A stretch of 64,000 bases of DNA, from contig CBFFRQ010000064.1 of the NCBI GenBank assembly GCA_965644315.1, positions 248,001 through 312,000 on the forward strand, in the 5' to 3' direction. The notes beneath the pieces were generated by a model, which worked only from the letters and a program-made list of their open reading frames with translations, was not told where the DNA came from and made no database searches. The DNA comes from Caecitellus pseudoparvulus (Eukaryota; Bigyra: Bicosoecida). The stretch's first letter is position 1, and each line of letters begins with the position of its first letter. Below are positions 1-8,847 of this stretch, in pieces. The position numbers were made by a program, and so were the translations under genes.

Positions 1-582
1 TACCACTACCTGAGCTTGTTGGATCGCATTGTGGAAGCCCAGAGGGTCCGCTTGGCGGCTGCAGGCCCAGGGCAAGTGGCCGCGGCAGATGCTGACACAC
101 CAGGGGTGGGCCCACTCCTTAGCGAGGCCGTGGAGTTGCACACATTGTACCTGGCCCCCTCCGCCTTGACCATGGTGGAGGAGGAGCGACAGTGGCTTTT
201 GGACCGCAGCGAGTGGCTCATGATGCTAGTGCATGTCACGAACCTGTGCTCTGGGCTGTTGAATTTCCTCATCATGGTCACCGTCGCATACCCGCTGGTA
301 GCCGCCCTTACCTCCCACGTGCTGGCTTCTCGAGCGCTCATGCTGACGCTGCCACCGGAAGTCGTACAGCAGGTCCCTGTGCTGCGCAAGGAGTTGTACT
401 CCATGACCAAGGAAATTCGCGGCGCCAAGCAAACCGAGCGCAACGCCATCAACGTAGCAGCCAAAGGCGGCAGCGGGCAGGGGGGGGACGTCACGTCCCT
501 CATCATGAGAGCGGACATCGTGCTGGGCAATCAAAGTGGCGCTTCGGCGCTGGGTGGCAACCCCGTGCACGCAAGGTCGTGA
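1..582 (+). CDS. C-terminal part of an unidentified membrane protein (cut by left edge)
   Basis: The frame is open from base 1 with no start, so only about the last 193 residues of a larger protein are visible. A charged stretch with paired Glu and Trp leads into one clear hydrophobic segment at about residues 75-105 (LLNFLIMVTVAYPLVAAL), followed by an amphipathic tail with an LPPEVV motif. The stop is TGA at 580-582. A spliced continuation is possible, because gtcgtg at about 574 is a weak donor. The hydrophobic stretch flanked by long polar parts recalls large multi-pass protist sensor or transporter proteins, but I do not recognise the family. The 187 bases to the next ORF show no further coding. 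Confidence 0.55.
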   Translation, partial: YHYLSLLDRIVEAQRVRLAAAGPGQVAAADADTPGVGPLLSEAVELHTLYLAPSALTMVEEERQWLLDRSEWLMMLVHVTNLCSGLLNFLIMVTVAYPLVAALTSHVLASRALMLTLPPEVVQQVPVLRKELYSMTKEIRGAKQTERNAINVAAKGGSGQGGDVTSLIMRADIVLGNQSGASALGGNPVHARS

Positions 583-769
583 AAATACACCCAATTCCAT
601 CGCTACCGTTACGAGGCAGGTGCGGAAGTTGGCGCCTCCACCCCAGCCTTGCCTGCCTCTCCCTTTCCAGGCTGGCTGCCAAACTCGCAGTGGAACCTGT
701 GCATGGAGGTTTGGGGGGCCTACCTTGACAGAGCTGTGCGAAAAGCTGTGTTCTCCGCCAGCAAGTGCC

Positions 770-940
770 TCACATTCCCGAAAACATGTGGCCTACCTCC
801 TGTAGCTGCTGCACTGTGGCGGCTGAGCTGGACGTCTGGCTCGAAAGACCCGCCATGGCACCACTCAGCTGTTGCAGCCGATTCTGCAAGACTGTGTACA
901 GCTCATCTTTGGACTTATCTTCGAGTCCTGGTGTTGCCAT
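770..940 (-). CDS. possible small helical protein
   Basis: This short ORF begins at an ATG at 940 (a second in-frame ATG lies at 976) and encodes about 56 residues. They have a heptad-like, Gln- and Leu-rich pattern (DELYTVLQNRLQQLSG) of the sort seen in small kinetochore, BLOC/BORC or prefoldin-like subunits. A consensus-like donor (gaggtaggcc) lies near its 3' end, so the real gene may be spliced toward lower coordinates. It would be transcribed divergently from the methyltransferase that starts at 1170. I do not recognise a family. Its non-repetitive, helical composition is the only evidence that it is coding. Confidence 0.35.
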   Translation of the reverse strand: MATPGLEDKSKDELYTVLQNRLQQLSGAMAGLSSQTSSSAATVQQLQEVGHMFSGM

Positions 941-1169
941 GGCTGTGCAGCGAGGAGTAAGGTACTCAGCCTGCAACGGCAGTGAGTCTTAGCCTGCGCG
1001 GACAGCCTGCCGATGGACAGAGGGCTGATCAATGGGACGAGTGCGCACTTTCGCACAAACGGTGTGTTCCCTTCCGTCCATCACGGTTTTGTCGGCGACC
1101 CTGCGTGTGCTACAGAGACGCAGCCCCCCCCCATGTCCACAAGCCCAAGCGCTCAGGCGACAGCTCAGT

Positions 1170-2249
1170 ATGGCCTCCTTTTCCTTCAGCTTCTTCGGAG
1201 ACGAACCAATGGAGAGTGGGGAAGAGCTTAGGAAAACAGCAGGTGCAGAAGATTCTAGCGGAGGGGATTCTTCGGCGACAAAGGCAGTGCAGAGTGGACT
1301 GGAGCAGCCATGCTCCGTGGTGCCGTTCTCGTTTTCCGCAGCCGGGAGCTGGACCGAGAAGCCTCTCTTTCCAAATGGGTTGCCCTGTGCCGCAAAAAGC
1401 GACGGTACTGAGCTTCTTCAAGGCATAAAGCAAGTCTTACCATCTTCAGCTGCAGCCCCTGGGCTCAGCACTGACCTCGCCAGCATTGCCAGCACGCGAG
1501 ACGTGGAGCCTGGCAGCTACGAAGGCGGATTCAAGACGTGGGAGTGCACGAAGGACGTCATCCAGTGCTTGGCCTGCCACCCAGAGCTCATTTCACATGA
1601 CAGCTTGGTGGTTGACCTCGGTTGTGGCACGGGCCTCGCTGGTTGCGCAGCACTACTGATGGGCGCGCGAGTGGTCTTCCAAGACCTGAATGCCGACGTG
1701 CTGTCCGATACCACCACAGCCCACATCGCGAGCAACACGCCTAGTGCATCCACCGAGAATGTTGCTTTGGTGGCAGGGCCGTGGCGCGCGCTGCCTGGCT
1801 TTCTGCCCCGCGCAGGGGATGCTGGAGAGCTTCCGTCGTGGGCCACCCCGCCAGCACATTTGGTCGTCTCATGTGAAACGCTGTACCGGGTGGAGTACTT
1901 GACGCAGTTCACGGACGCGTTACTTGCATGCATGGGGCTAGGCAGTACTGCCATCCTGGGCACCAAGCGGTACTACTTTGGGGTGGGAGGGGGCACAGAT
2001 GCCTGGATTCTGCACCTGCAAGAGCGGTTCGGCGGCGGGGCAGGCCCTGGCACGCTCTTATGTACTGATGAGCTGCCGCACATGCAAGCAAGAATGTGTG
2101 TGCAGAGCATGCAAACGGTGGAGGATGGTGGTAGCAATGTGCGTGACGTGCTGAAGGTGACATTGCAACGCAGCAGCACACAAGAAAAAGGACTGGGTAG
2201 CGAGGAGCCTACTCCCGCTCCGCGTGCTTGCTCAGGCGCTCCGTCATGA
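1170..2249 (+). CDS. METTL18: METTL18/HPM1-type protein-histidine methyltransferase
   Basis: This single-exon gene encodes 359 residues. Enzymes of this family use S-adenosylmethionine to methylate a histidine on ribosomal protein L3 (uL3). The start at 1170 (MASFSFSFFGDE) matches the family's short FSF-rich N-terminus; an in-frame ATG at 1032 is less likely. Family marks in order are PGSYEGGFKTWECT before the fold, the SAM-binding motif I VVDLGCGTGLAG at about residues 147-158, the acidic FQDLNADVL, VVSCETLYRVEYL, and KRYYFGVGGGTDAW near the end. Length fits the family. The last 41 bases overlap the coding end of the carrier gene on the other strand. Confidence 0.9.
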   Translation: MASFSFSFFGDEPMESGEELRKTAGAEDSSGGDSSATKAVQSGLEQPCSVVPFSFSAAGSWTEKPLFPNGLPCAAKSDGTELLQGIKQVLPSSAAAPGLSTDLASIASTRDVEPGSYEGGFKTWECTKDVIQCLACHPELISHDSLVVDLGCGTGLAGCAALLMGARVVFQDLNADVLSDTTTAHIASNTPSASTENVALVAGPWRALPGFLPRAGDAGELPSWATPPAHLVVSCETLYRVEYLTQFTDALLACMGLGSTAILGTKRYYFGVGGGTDAWILHLQERFGGGAGPGTLLCTDELPHMQARMCVQSMQTVEDGGSNVRDVLKVTLQRSSTQEKGLGSEEPTPAPRACSGAPS

Positions 2250-3469
2250 TGCTCTTCTGCACTTCGAAGGCCAGCAAGGAAATGCCGAACAGCGGCGCCA
2301 CCACCATCATGCGCGGGCCCACGCCCTTGAACAGTGCCGCCACGCCCTCCTCCGCCAGGATGGTGCGCAGACACCCCGCGATGCCACCATACTTCATCAT
2401 GCCACCCTTCACCTGCAGGCGTGTCTTGATGACGTCGGCAGGGGTGCAGGCGCCGCTGGCTGCTGCTCCAGAAATGCACCCTGCTGCGAGAGTGGCCGCC
2501 ACGCCAGGGTCCTTGCCCCCGATGAGAGACTGAAGGTTGGCATAGAGGGGGAAGAAGACTGCAGAGAAGGGCACATCCCGAATCAGCGTGGCCAGGGAGC
2601 CTTTGTACAGTCCCCGAATGCCCAGGTGGCGCACGACCTCGACGGGGCTCATGCGCTTCGCAGTGGGGTCCGTCCCCTGCAGCTGGAGACGGATCTTGAC
2701 GATCTCCATGGGGTTGGTGGCCACCACCTGCACGAAACCAGCACCACAGCCAGCCAGCAGCTCCTGCCACAACTGGATGGGCTTGCCCCCGTTCCGCTCC
2801 ACGAAAATCTGCCGTACAGGGTGGAAAGGGGGGGAGGGGTGTGCGTTTCATGCGAACCAGCGTTTCACAAGGGTTGCTGTGAGGCTGCGCACGCGCTTGG
2901 TGACAGCCTTGTCCAAACCGCCGGCACACGCACCTCGCGCAGCTGATCGTTTGCTGCCAACTTGATGGCCTTCTCGGGAGTGACACCGACGAGGTTGGCG
3001 CCCAAGCCTGCGGGTCGGACAGAACATTCACTCCGTGCTGTGGGTGGGCCGGAGGCGCATCACGCAAGAGGCACACCTCACCTCGATACAAGCCGCCAAA
3101 GCCTTCACGCTTGATGATGGAGCGAAAAGCGTGAATGGCACCATTATACCTCAGGCGACCTGCACAGAACATCACGTGGGGTGCACGCCCTGCAAGCTCT
3201 CTGAGTTGCCGTGCCATGGCACCCACCAAGGCGGTCTGGCTTCTGGTTCTGCAATCGGGTCTTCACGACATCGATGGGGAAGATCGCGGCTGTCCCAATG
3301 ATGCCAGCCACTGCTCCCACTGCCATCTTCTGGGACAGCGGGATCTTCACTGGCTGAGCAGTCACCACCTCCAGGTCCTCCACCTGCAAACAAACGGAAA
3401 CGTGTGCGCCATGAAACGCCGTGAAACTCCGTGTTCACTCACGTGCGGTGCATCGCTAGGGGCTGCCAT
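2209..3469 (-). CDS. mitochondrial carrier, glutamate / aspartate-glutamate type
   Basis: Five exons (3469-3443, 3383-3227, 3159-3082, 3007-2934, 2808-2209) keep phase and give 311 residues. This is an inner-membrane solute carrier with three repeats of about 100 residues. The carrier signatures are FPIDVVKTRLQNQ, TNPMEIVKIRLQLQG and CTPADVIKTRLQVKGG. The segment VGVTPEKAIKLAANDQLRE, rebuilt across exon 4, is typical of SLC25A22/SLC25A12-type glutamate carriers. The N-terminus is short and lacks EF-hands, so the glutamate-carrier form fits better than the calcium-regulated aspartate-glutamate form. Exon 1 codes only nine residues (MAAPSDAPH). The exact substrate is inferred, not seen. Confidence 0.9.
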
Positions 3470-3886
3470 GGTGCTCAAGCAATCTCAGATCTAGCGAACT
3501 TGGCCTGAACGTGGCGGCAGCTACACTGCTACTGCGTCGCTGCGCTGGGTTTCTTGCCTGCGGTGCAGAGCGCTGCCGAGGCAGTGTGCACCATGTGGAA
3601 TGAACCAGAATGTGCTCACAGTCTCAAGCAGGAGAAAAGGTGGGTGTGTCGTGTACACATGGAAAGTGGCACGTGCCGGCCACCTTGGCAGCCACTCTTC
3701 TGGGAGGTTTGGGGAGGTGAACAGGCCCCCACCCACAAGCCGGCCACCTCAGGCGCGATGGCGTGGAGCTTGCAGACGGGGCGAGCAGCCACAATGCGAT
3801 GCACGCACTGCCTGTCAAACAGGCCCTGTCACTTTGTCCATCACTCCACCCCTTCAGGTGCTTGTGGGAGCTGTCCACTCGATGCC
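3470..3886. promoter_or_regulatory. divergent intergenic region, carrier / Sec16
   Basis: This stretch of 417 bases separates the carrier start from the chosen Sec16 start, so it should hold both promoters. The Sec16 frame is open through most of it (from 3554) with earlier ATGs, but the translated sequence shows no conserved character. I see no TATA box or repeat. Confidence 0.4.
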
Positions 3887-5881
3887 ATGGCGGACCCGGC
3901 CACACATAGCCTTTCCCCAGTATGCCAGCGAAATGTGACTCTGGACCCGCCCAACCCACATGCCGCCCCGCCAGTCCAAGACCCCCATGGAGCTGCTGTC
4001 CGAAGCCCAAGCGACCCACCTGCGGATAGTTCCACGGAGGGGCCTGGTGGTGAGGATGTCTCTGCGGCCACGCCAACATCCACCACAGAGCCCCGTGCCA
4101 GTGGCTCGGCATCACCTCTGGCCGCTCCAGGTCTGGAAGAATCACCCCCAACGGAGCAGGTGGCAGGTGGGGCAGCTTCAACGCCGCCAGAAACACCCAC
4201 TCCACCTTCACTTATTCCTGCTGACAGCCAAGCCCCTAGACCTGCCTCCCCCATCTCTGCAGCTGCTGACAAACCATGCGCAGTCCATGAAACGGGCGGT
4301 GAAACGCCAGCTCACACTGGCTCCAGCAGCACAGCTCCAGTGGCGCAACTGGCCGCAAAAAGTGAAACAACATCGACCAATGGTGGTGATTTGGCTGGCC
4401 ATCATCCCCTCGCACCTGTCCAAAGTAAAGTACCCCCCAGTGATTCTGCATGCCTTCCTGCTCCGGCTCCAGCTCCAGTCAAGACTTCTGCCTCGTCTTT
4501 CTTTGCGGCAGAGCCGGATAGTGCTGCCAGTCTTCCCTGCGTATCCAGCGATCCATTCTCTCAAAGACCTGCTTCTGCAGCAGCTGCATTCTCCTCGCTT
4601 CCATTGCCTGCAGGCGGGCAGAGAAGCCGACAGGACATTGCAGCCATTACGCACACCAGCGCCCAAGCGCATGCAGCACGCCACGAAGCAGTGGTAGCTG
4701 CCACGCCAGCACCGAGCCTGTTGCATACAAGTCCCTTTCCTGCACATGAAGCACAGCCCACGCCAACGCCAGTTCCGGCGACTAGCAGGTCTTCCAGCTG
4801 GTTCAGCCAAGCACCAACCTTGCACGAGGCGAAACGCAGCGTTGCTTCCACTTCGCATGCGCCGAGCGGCGCCTCGGCTGCTGCTATTTTCGGCGTAACT
4901 CCTAGCGCTCCAGTTTCCCACACACCGGCCCCCGTCCCCCTCGATAGACGGACCTCTGCTCCCCCAGCCCCAGCCGCGACAACGTGGCAAACCTCTGCAC
5001 CCTCTGCCCCAGCTCCTGCAGCCTGGCAAACCTCGCCTCCCCCTGCACCTGCCCCTGCAACGTGGCAATCCTCTGCCCCAGCTTCACTCACCAAAGCCCA
5101 AGAAAACCCCGTAGTGCCAGCCCAGGTGCCTCACGGATCTGGGTCTTCGCTTGTAGGCCCAGACAGCAGCATTGGCTTTGACCCACTCGCCTACCGACAA
5201 CAGCTTGCGAGTGCACCCGCTCCACAGGCAGCAACTGCTTCCACAGTCTCCAGTTCAGGGCCACCATCTAGGCGAAGGACTTCAGCACTAGCGAAGCGAA
5301 AAGCTGCGGCTGCTGCCGCACAGGTTGAGATTTTGAGGCGTGAAGCGGCTGCTGCGAGAGAGCGTGAAGCGGCTGCCGCCAGAGAGCGCGAAGCGGCTGC
5401 CGCCAGAGAGCGCGAAGCGGCTGCTGCGAGAGAGCGCGAAGCGGCTGCTGCGAGAGAGCGCGAAGCGGCTGCCGCCAGAGAGCGCGAAGCGGCTGCTGCG
5501 AGAGAGCGCGAAGCGGCTGCTGCGAGAGAGCGCGAAGCGGCTGCCGCCAGAGAGCGCGAAGCGGCTGCTGCGAGAGAGCGCGAAGCGGCACAGGCATCTT
5601 CTGTCTCGCAGGGCTTCAGCACGTTCAACCCTGCTCCTGCTCCTGCTCCTGCTCCATTGTCTGCAGGGGGTGTGTCGAGTCAGGGCTTCAGCACGTTCAA
5701 CCCTGCACCTGCACCTGCACCTGCTCCTGCTCCATTGTCTGCAGGGGGTGTGTCGAGTCAGGGCTTCAGCACGTTCAACCCTGCACCTGCTCCTGCTCCT
5801 GCTCCATTGTCTGCAGGGGGTGCGTCGAGTCAGGGCTTCAGCACGTTCAACCCTGCACCTGCACCTGCACCTGCACCTGCA

Positions 5882-5913
<32 letters not shown>

Positions 5914-8809
5914 ATTGTCTGCAGGGGGTGCGTCGAGTCAGGGCTTCAGCACGTTCAACCCTGCGTTGGCAGGCAGAACGGCGTGGACTGAGGCTCAGGC
6001 GCCTCAACAGCCTCGAGTGGCTGTGCAACCAGGACAGTACCCCACCCATCCAACGTCGCGTGCAGTGATTGCCTTTGGGTTTGGTGGTCGCGTAGCAACT
6101 ATATTCCCGCCCTCTGCTGCGCCCAAACAGCTGACATATGATGCACCCATGCAGGGAACGGTACTGCGAACTTGGCGCACAGCAGAGTTGATGGGGTCAC
6201 ACCCAGTTGTGCAGGCTGTGAAGGCTTGGCCGGGCCCCGTCGGCAGCCACCCTGGAGCCCCCGCTGCCAACAAAGTTCGAGAACACATTAACAGTGATGT
6301 GACCTTGCACGGGCTAGCCGCTGCTGAGGCACGAGATTTGGGTTTGGACGGATGCTGTGGGGGAAGGCTGGCACCAGCTCGCCTGCTGACAGCACCACAT
6401 GCCCTGAGCGTGGAGATGCGGCGTGTGCGGTGTGAAAGTATCTCCCTATGGAAGGTGTTGGCGCTCATGCTGCAGCGCAAAGGCCCTTTACTAGAGGGGG
6501 CGGACCCTCCGCGCCGGGGCGCTGCTGCAGAGGCCGTGGCTGAGTTCAGCCACAGCACAGGCGAGCTGGATTACTCCGCAGGTGGGGCGGCAGAGGATGC
6601 TGAGCCTGCTGTGGGTCTTGGGGCGGATCCGAGTGCCTTGCCCCAGCTTGGTGCTTCCCTCGCCAGCGCCGGCGTGGAAGCTACGATTGAGACTGCAGCG
6701 GAGACGGGGCAGTGGACACATGCCCTGCTCTTGTCGCAGGGTCTCGGGCCAGCTGCCTTCAAACGCACTCTCTCGCGCTTCCTTGGCACCATGCCTTCTC
6801 ACAGCCCTCTTTCTTCCCTGTACCATGTGCAAGCGGGTCAGGCTGTGAAGTTGATTGGGGGCGACCAGTCCAACCCGGTGTTCAAAGCGGGCTTCCTGTC
6901 CAATTGGCGTCAGCACGCTGCCACGTTGATCCGTACGTTTGGGGCTGAGAAGGGGGTCCCACACCTCCTTGTGGCGCTGGGCGACGTGCTGTGGCGCACC
7001 TGTGGCTCCACACCCGCGGCCCACATGCTGTACCTGCTCGCAGGGGGAACACCCAGCCGTGAGCCACAGCTGAAGCACTGTGGTCCACACAGCACCCCCT
7101 CTTGCATGCCTCGGGGAACACAGTGGGAGGCAGAGTACGGAAGCAGCAGCCGCATGGTGCTAGTAGGCGGCAACCACCGTGGCTTCGGCACTGCGTTCCG
7201 GGGTGACACCATCTCCCTGTGGCGGACGGAGGTGTGGGAGTTTGCGGCAGGGCGAGGCAAGCCAACACCAGCGTCCCCGGCCCTGGCGCCGTATAAGCTG
7301 ATGCACGCGCTGTGGTTGACAGACTTGGGCATGCTGGGCAAGGCGTCTGACTACCTCGCTGCTCTTGAGCACACGGTGAGGTCCTGTGGCGCTAGTCTCC
7401 CCACTGCCTCGCCGCCCACAGCAGGCACGGCAGGGCCCTTTCACCCTGCCTTCTTGACGTCGTTGGCACTGCTTCGGCATCGCTTGACTCAGGCTGGGGG
7501 TGGACAGCGCTTCGGCGTAGGGTTGGGACAGACTGGAGCGGCAGGTGGCGCTGGAGAGGGTGCTGCATCACGGGCAGGCACTTCCTGGTTGGGCGGACTG
7601 CTCGGTGGCTGGTCCAAATCTGCACCAGCGCCTGCTCCGGAGCCAGCCCCAGTGCCGGCGCCCCCGGCGTCGGCGGCGCCCCAGCCAGCACCTGCACCAC
7701 ACACCTCGCAGCCAGGAACTGCGCCTGCACCTGCTCCGGAGGCAGCGCCGAAGCCTAGTGGTGCAGGCAGCAAGTCAGTGTTGTCCGGTTGGCTGCCCAG
7801 CCTGCAGGGTATCTTTGTGCGAAAGGGCGTGACAGTTGCCAAGGGTTTCAATCCCAATGCGGCCCCCAGTGCCGAGCCAGTGTGGGATGAAGCCAAGGGC
7901 AGGCTGGTGTTCCCTGGTGATGACAGCGAGGATGAAGTGGCGGAAGGGCCCCCTCCCATGGCCATGGCCCCTGCGCCAGCTCCTGCTACGGACGGGCAGG
8001 GTACAGGGCCTGGCCCGGGACCTCCTGCTCCCGGCGTGCCTGCAGCGGGGCCTGTCGCGTTTGGCGGCTCCCTCATGCGACGAAAGAAGAAGCAGGCGCC
8101 CGCTGCAGCCGCCACCCCCGCTATGCCCACCGGAGCGCCCTTTGGGGCGCCCAACGCAGCCGCTGGAACCTCCACTCCGCCTGCGGGCGCAGCGGCACAG
8201 CCACCTCGAGCGACCACCACAGCGGCACGACCGCGGGCTGAAGCCAAGCGACCCAAGTGGGGTGCCGCACGGAAACAGGGTGGGGCGCGCAAGGGCCGCA
8301 AAGAGCGCCTGGGGCAGGCAGCAGCCGCCCGCAATGCTGCGGCCCTGGCAGGGCACAGCACCCCCTCCCAGCCTGCGCCTGCTGAGGCCTCTTCCTCTGC
8401 CAAAGTACAGGAGGATGCTGGCGAGCCAGCTGCCCCGCCTCCCGCCCCAGCTGCTGTGCCGACATCCAGCGGAGGCGGACAGTGGTCACAGTGGGCCCCG
8501 CCACCTGGGGCATCCCCAGCACCCGCGTCAGGAGACGTGGATGAGTGGCGGGCGCAGTTTGCTGCTGTGAGCTCTTCCCTCGCGGCACAGACAGCCGAGC
8601 CTGAGCCAGCGGTGGGCGGGGCCGGGCCGTCGACGACAGATGCCCGAAGTGGCGGTGCAAGCGCGGGTGGCGCGGGAATCGCACCCAGCACACAGGCACC
8701 AGTGCACGCTGGCCCCCCCTCCAGCACTCAGCCAGTCTTCGCGAACATGGCGGGGGCAGCACATGCGCTGCACACGCCTGGGCACGGGGAGCCCCACATC
8801 GGCCTGTGA
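3887..8809 (+). CDS. SEC16: COPII coat assembly protein Sec16
   Basis: A single long exon gives 1640 residues from the ATG at 3887 (MADPATHSL); the frame is open upstream to 3554, so the start could be earlier. Sec16 marks ER exit sites and scaffolds COPII assembly. The N-terminal 700 residues are Pro/Ala/Ser-rich and contain two tandem repeats. The conserved central domain spans roughly residues 735-1165: [13 protein letters not shown], a helical part beginning [38 protein letters not shown], and the closing [16 protein letters not shown] typical of the family. The C-terminal 400 residues are low-complexity with short conserved patches. It converges on the WW gene with only 38 bases between stop codons. 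Confidence 0.85.
5340..5588 (+). repeat. 24-bp coding minisatellite (REREAAAA)
   Basis: About ten head-to-tail copies of a 24-bp unit inside Sec16 encode an eight-residue repeat of Arg-Glu pairs and four alanines, predicted to form a long charged helix. Copies differ only at a few synonymous positions (gctgct/gccgcc, gag/cag), which points to recent expansion or homogenisation. Because the unit is a multiple of three, long ORFs also run through the other frames and the opposite strand. Confidence 0.95.
5605..5965 (+). repeat. variable Pro-Ala tandem repeat ([10 protein letters not shown]...)
   Basis: Five copies of a unit encoding SQGFSTFNP, then a run of Pro-Ala of variable length, then LSAGG. 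Copies are nearly identical at nucleotide level. They differ mainly in the number of gctcct/gcacct hexamers, so length variation probably arises by slippage. The repeat lies directly after the REREAAAA array in Sec16. Confidence 0.95.
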
Positions 8810-8814
8810 GAGGC

Positions 8815-8822
8815 AATGCATT
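8815..8822. terminator. AATGCATT palindrome between convergent stops
   Basis: A perfect 8-bp palindrome lies inside the 38-base gap between the Sec16 and WW stop codons. The same element recurs in other convergent gaps of this window, so it may act as a 3'-end signal read from both strands. The function is inferred. Confidence 0.4.
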
Positions 8823-8847
8823 GAGCATCGAGAGGACAGGCCATGGC

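Noticed and set aside
1973-3229. A 418-codon lower-strand ORF across the carrier gene
   Set aside because: It is a shadow frame that reads through carrier introns; the spliced carrier frame explains the region.
5340-6068. A 242-codon plus-strand ORF in another frame over the Sec16 repeats, and a 145-codon antisense ORF at 5191-5628
   Set aside because: They exist only because the tandem units are multiples of three and stop-free; the Sec16 frame continues on both sides with conserved domains.
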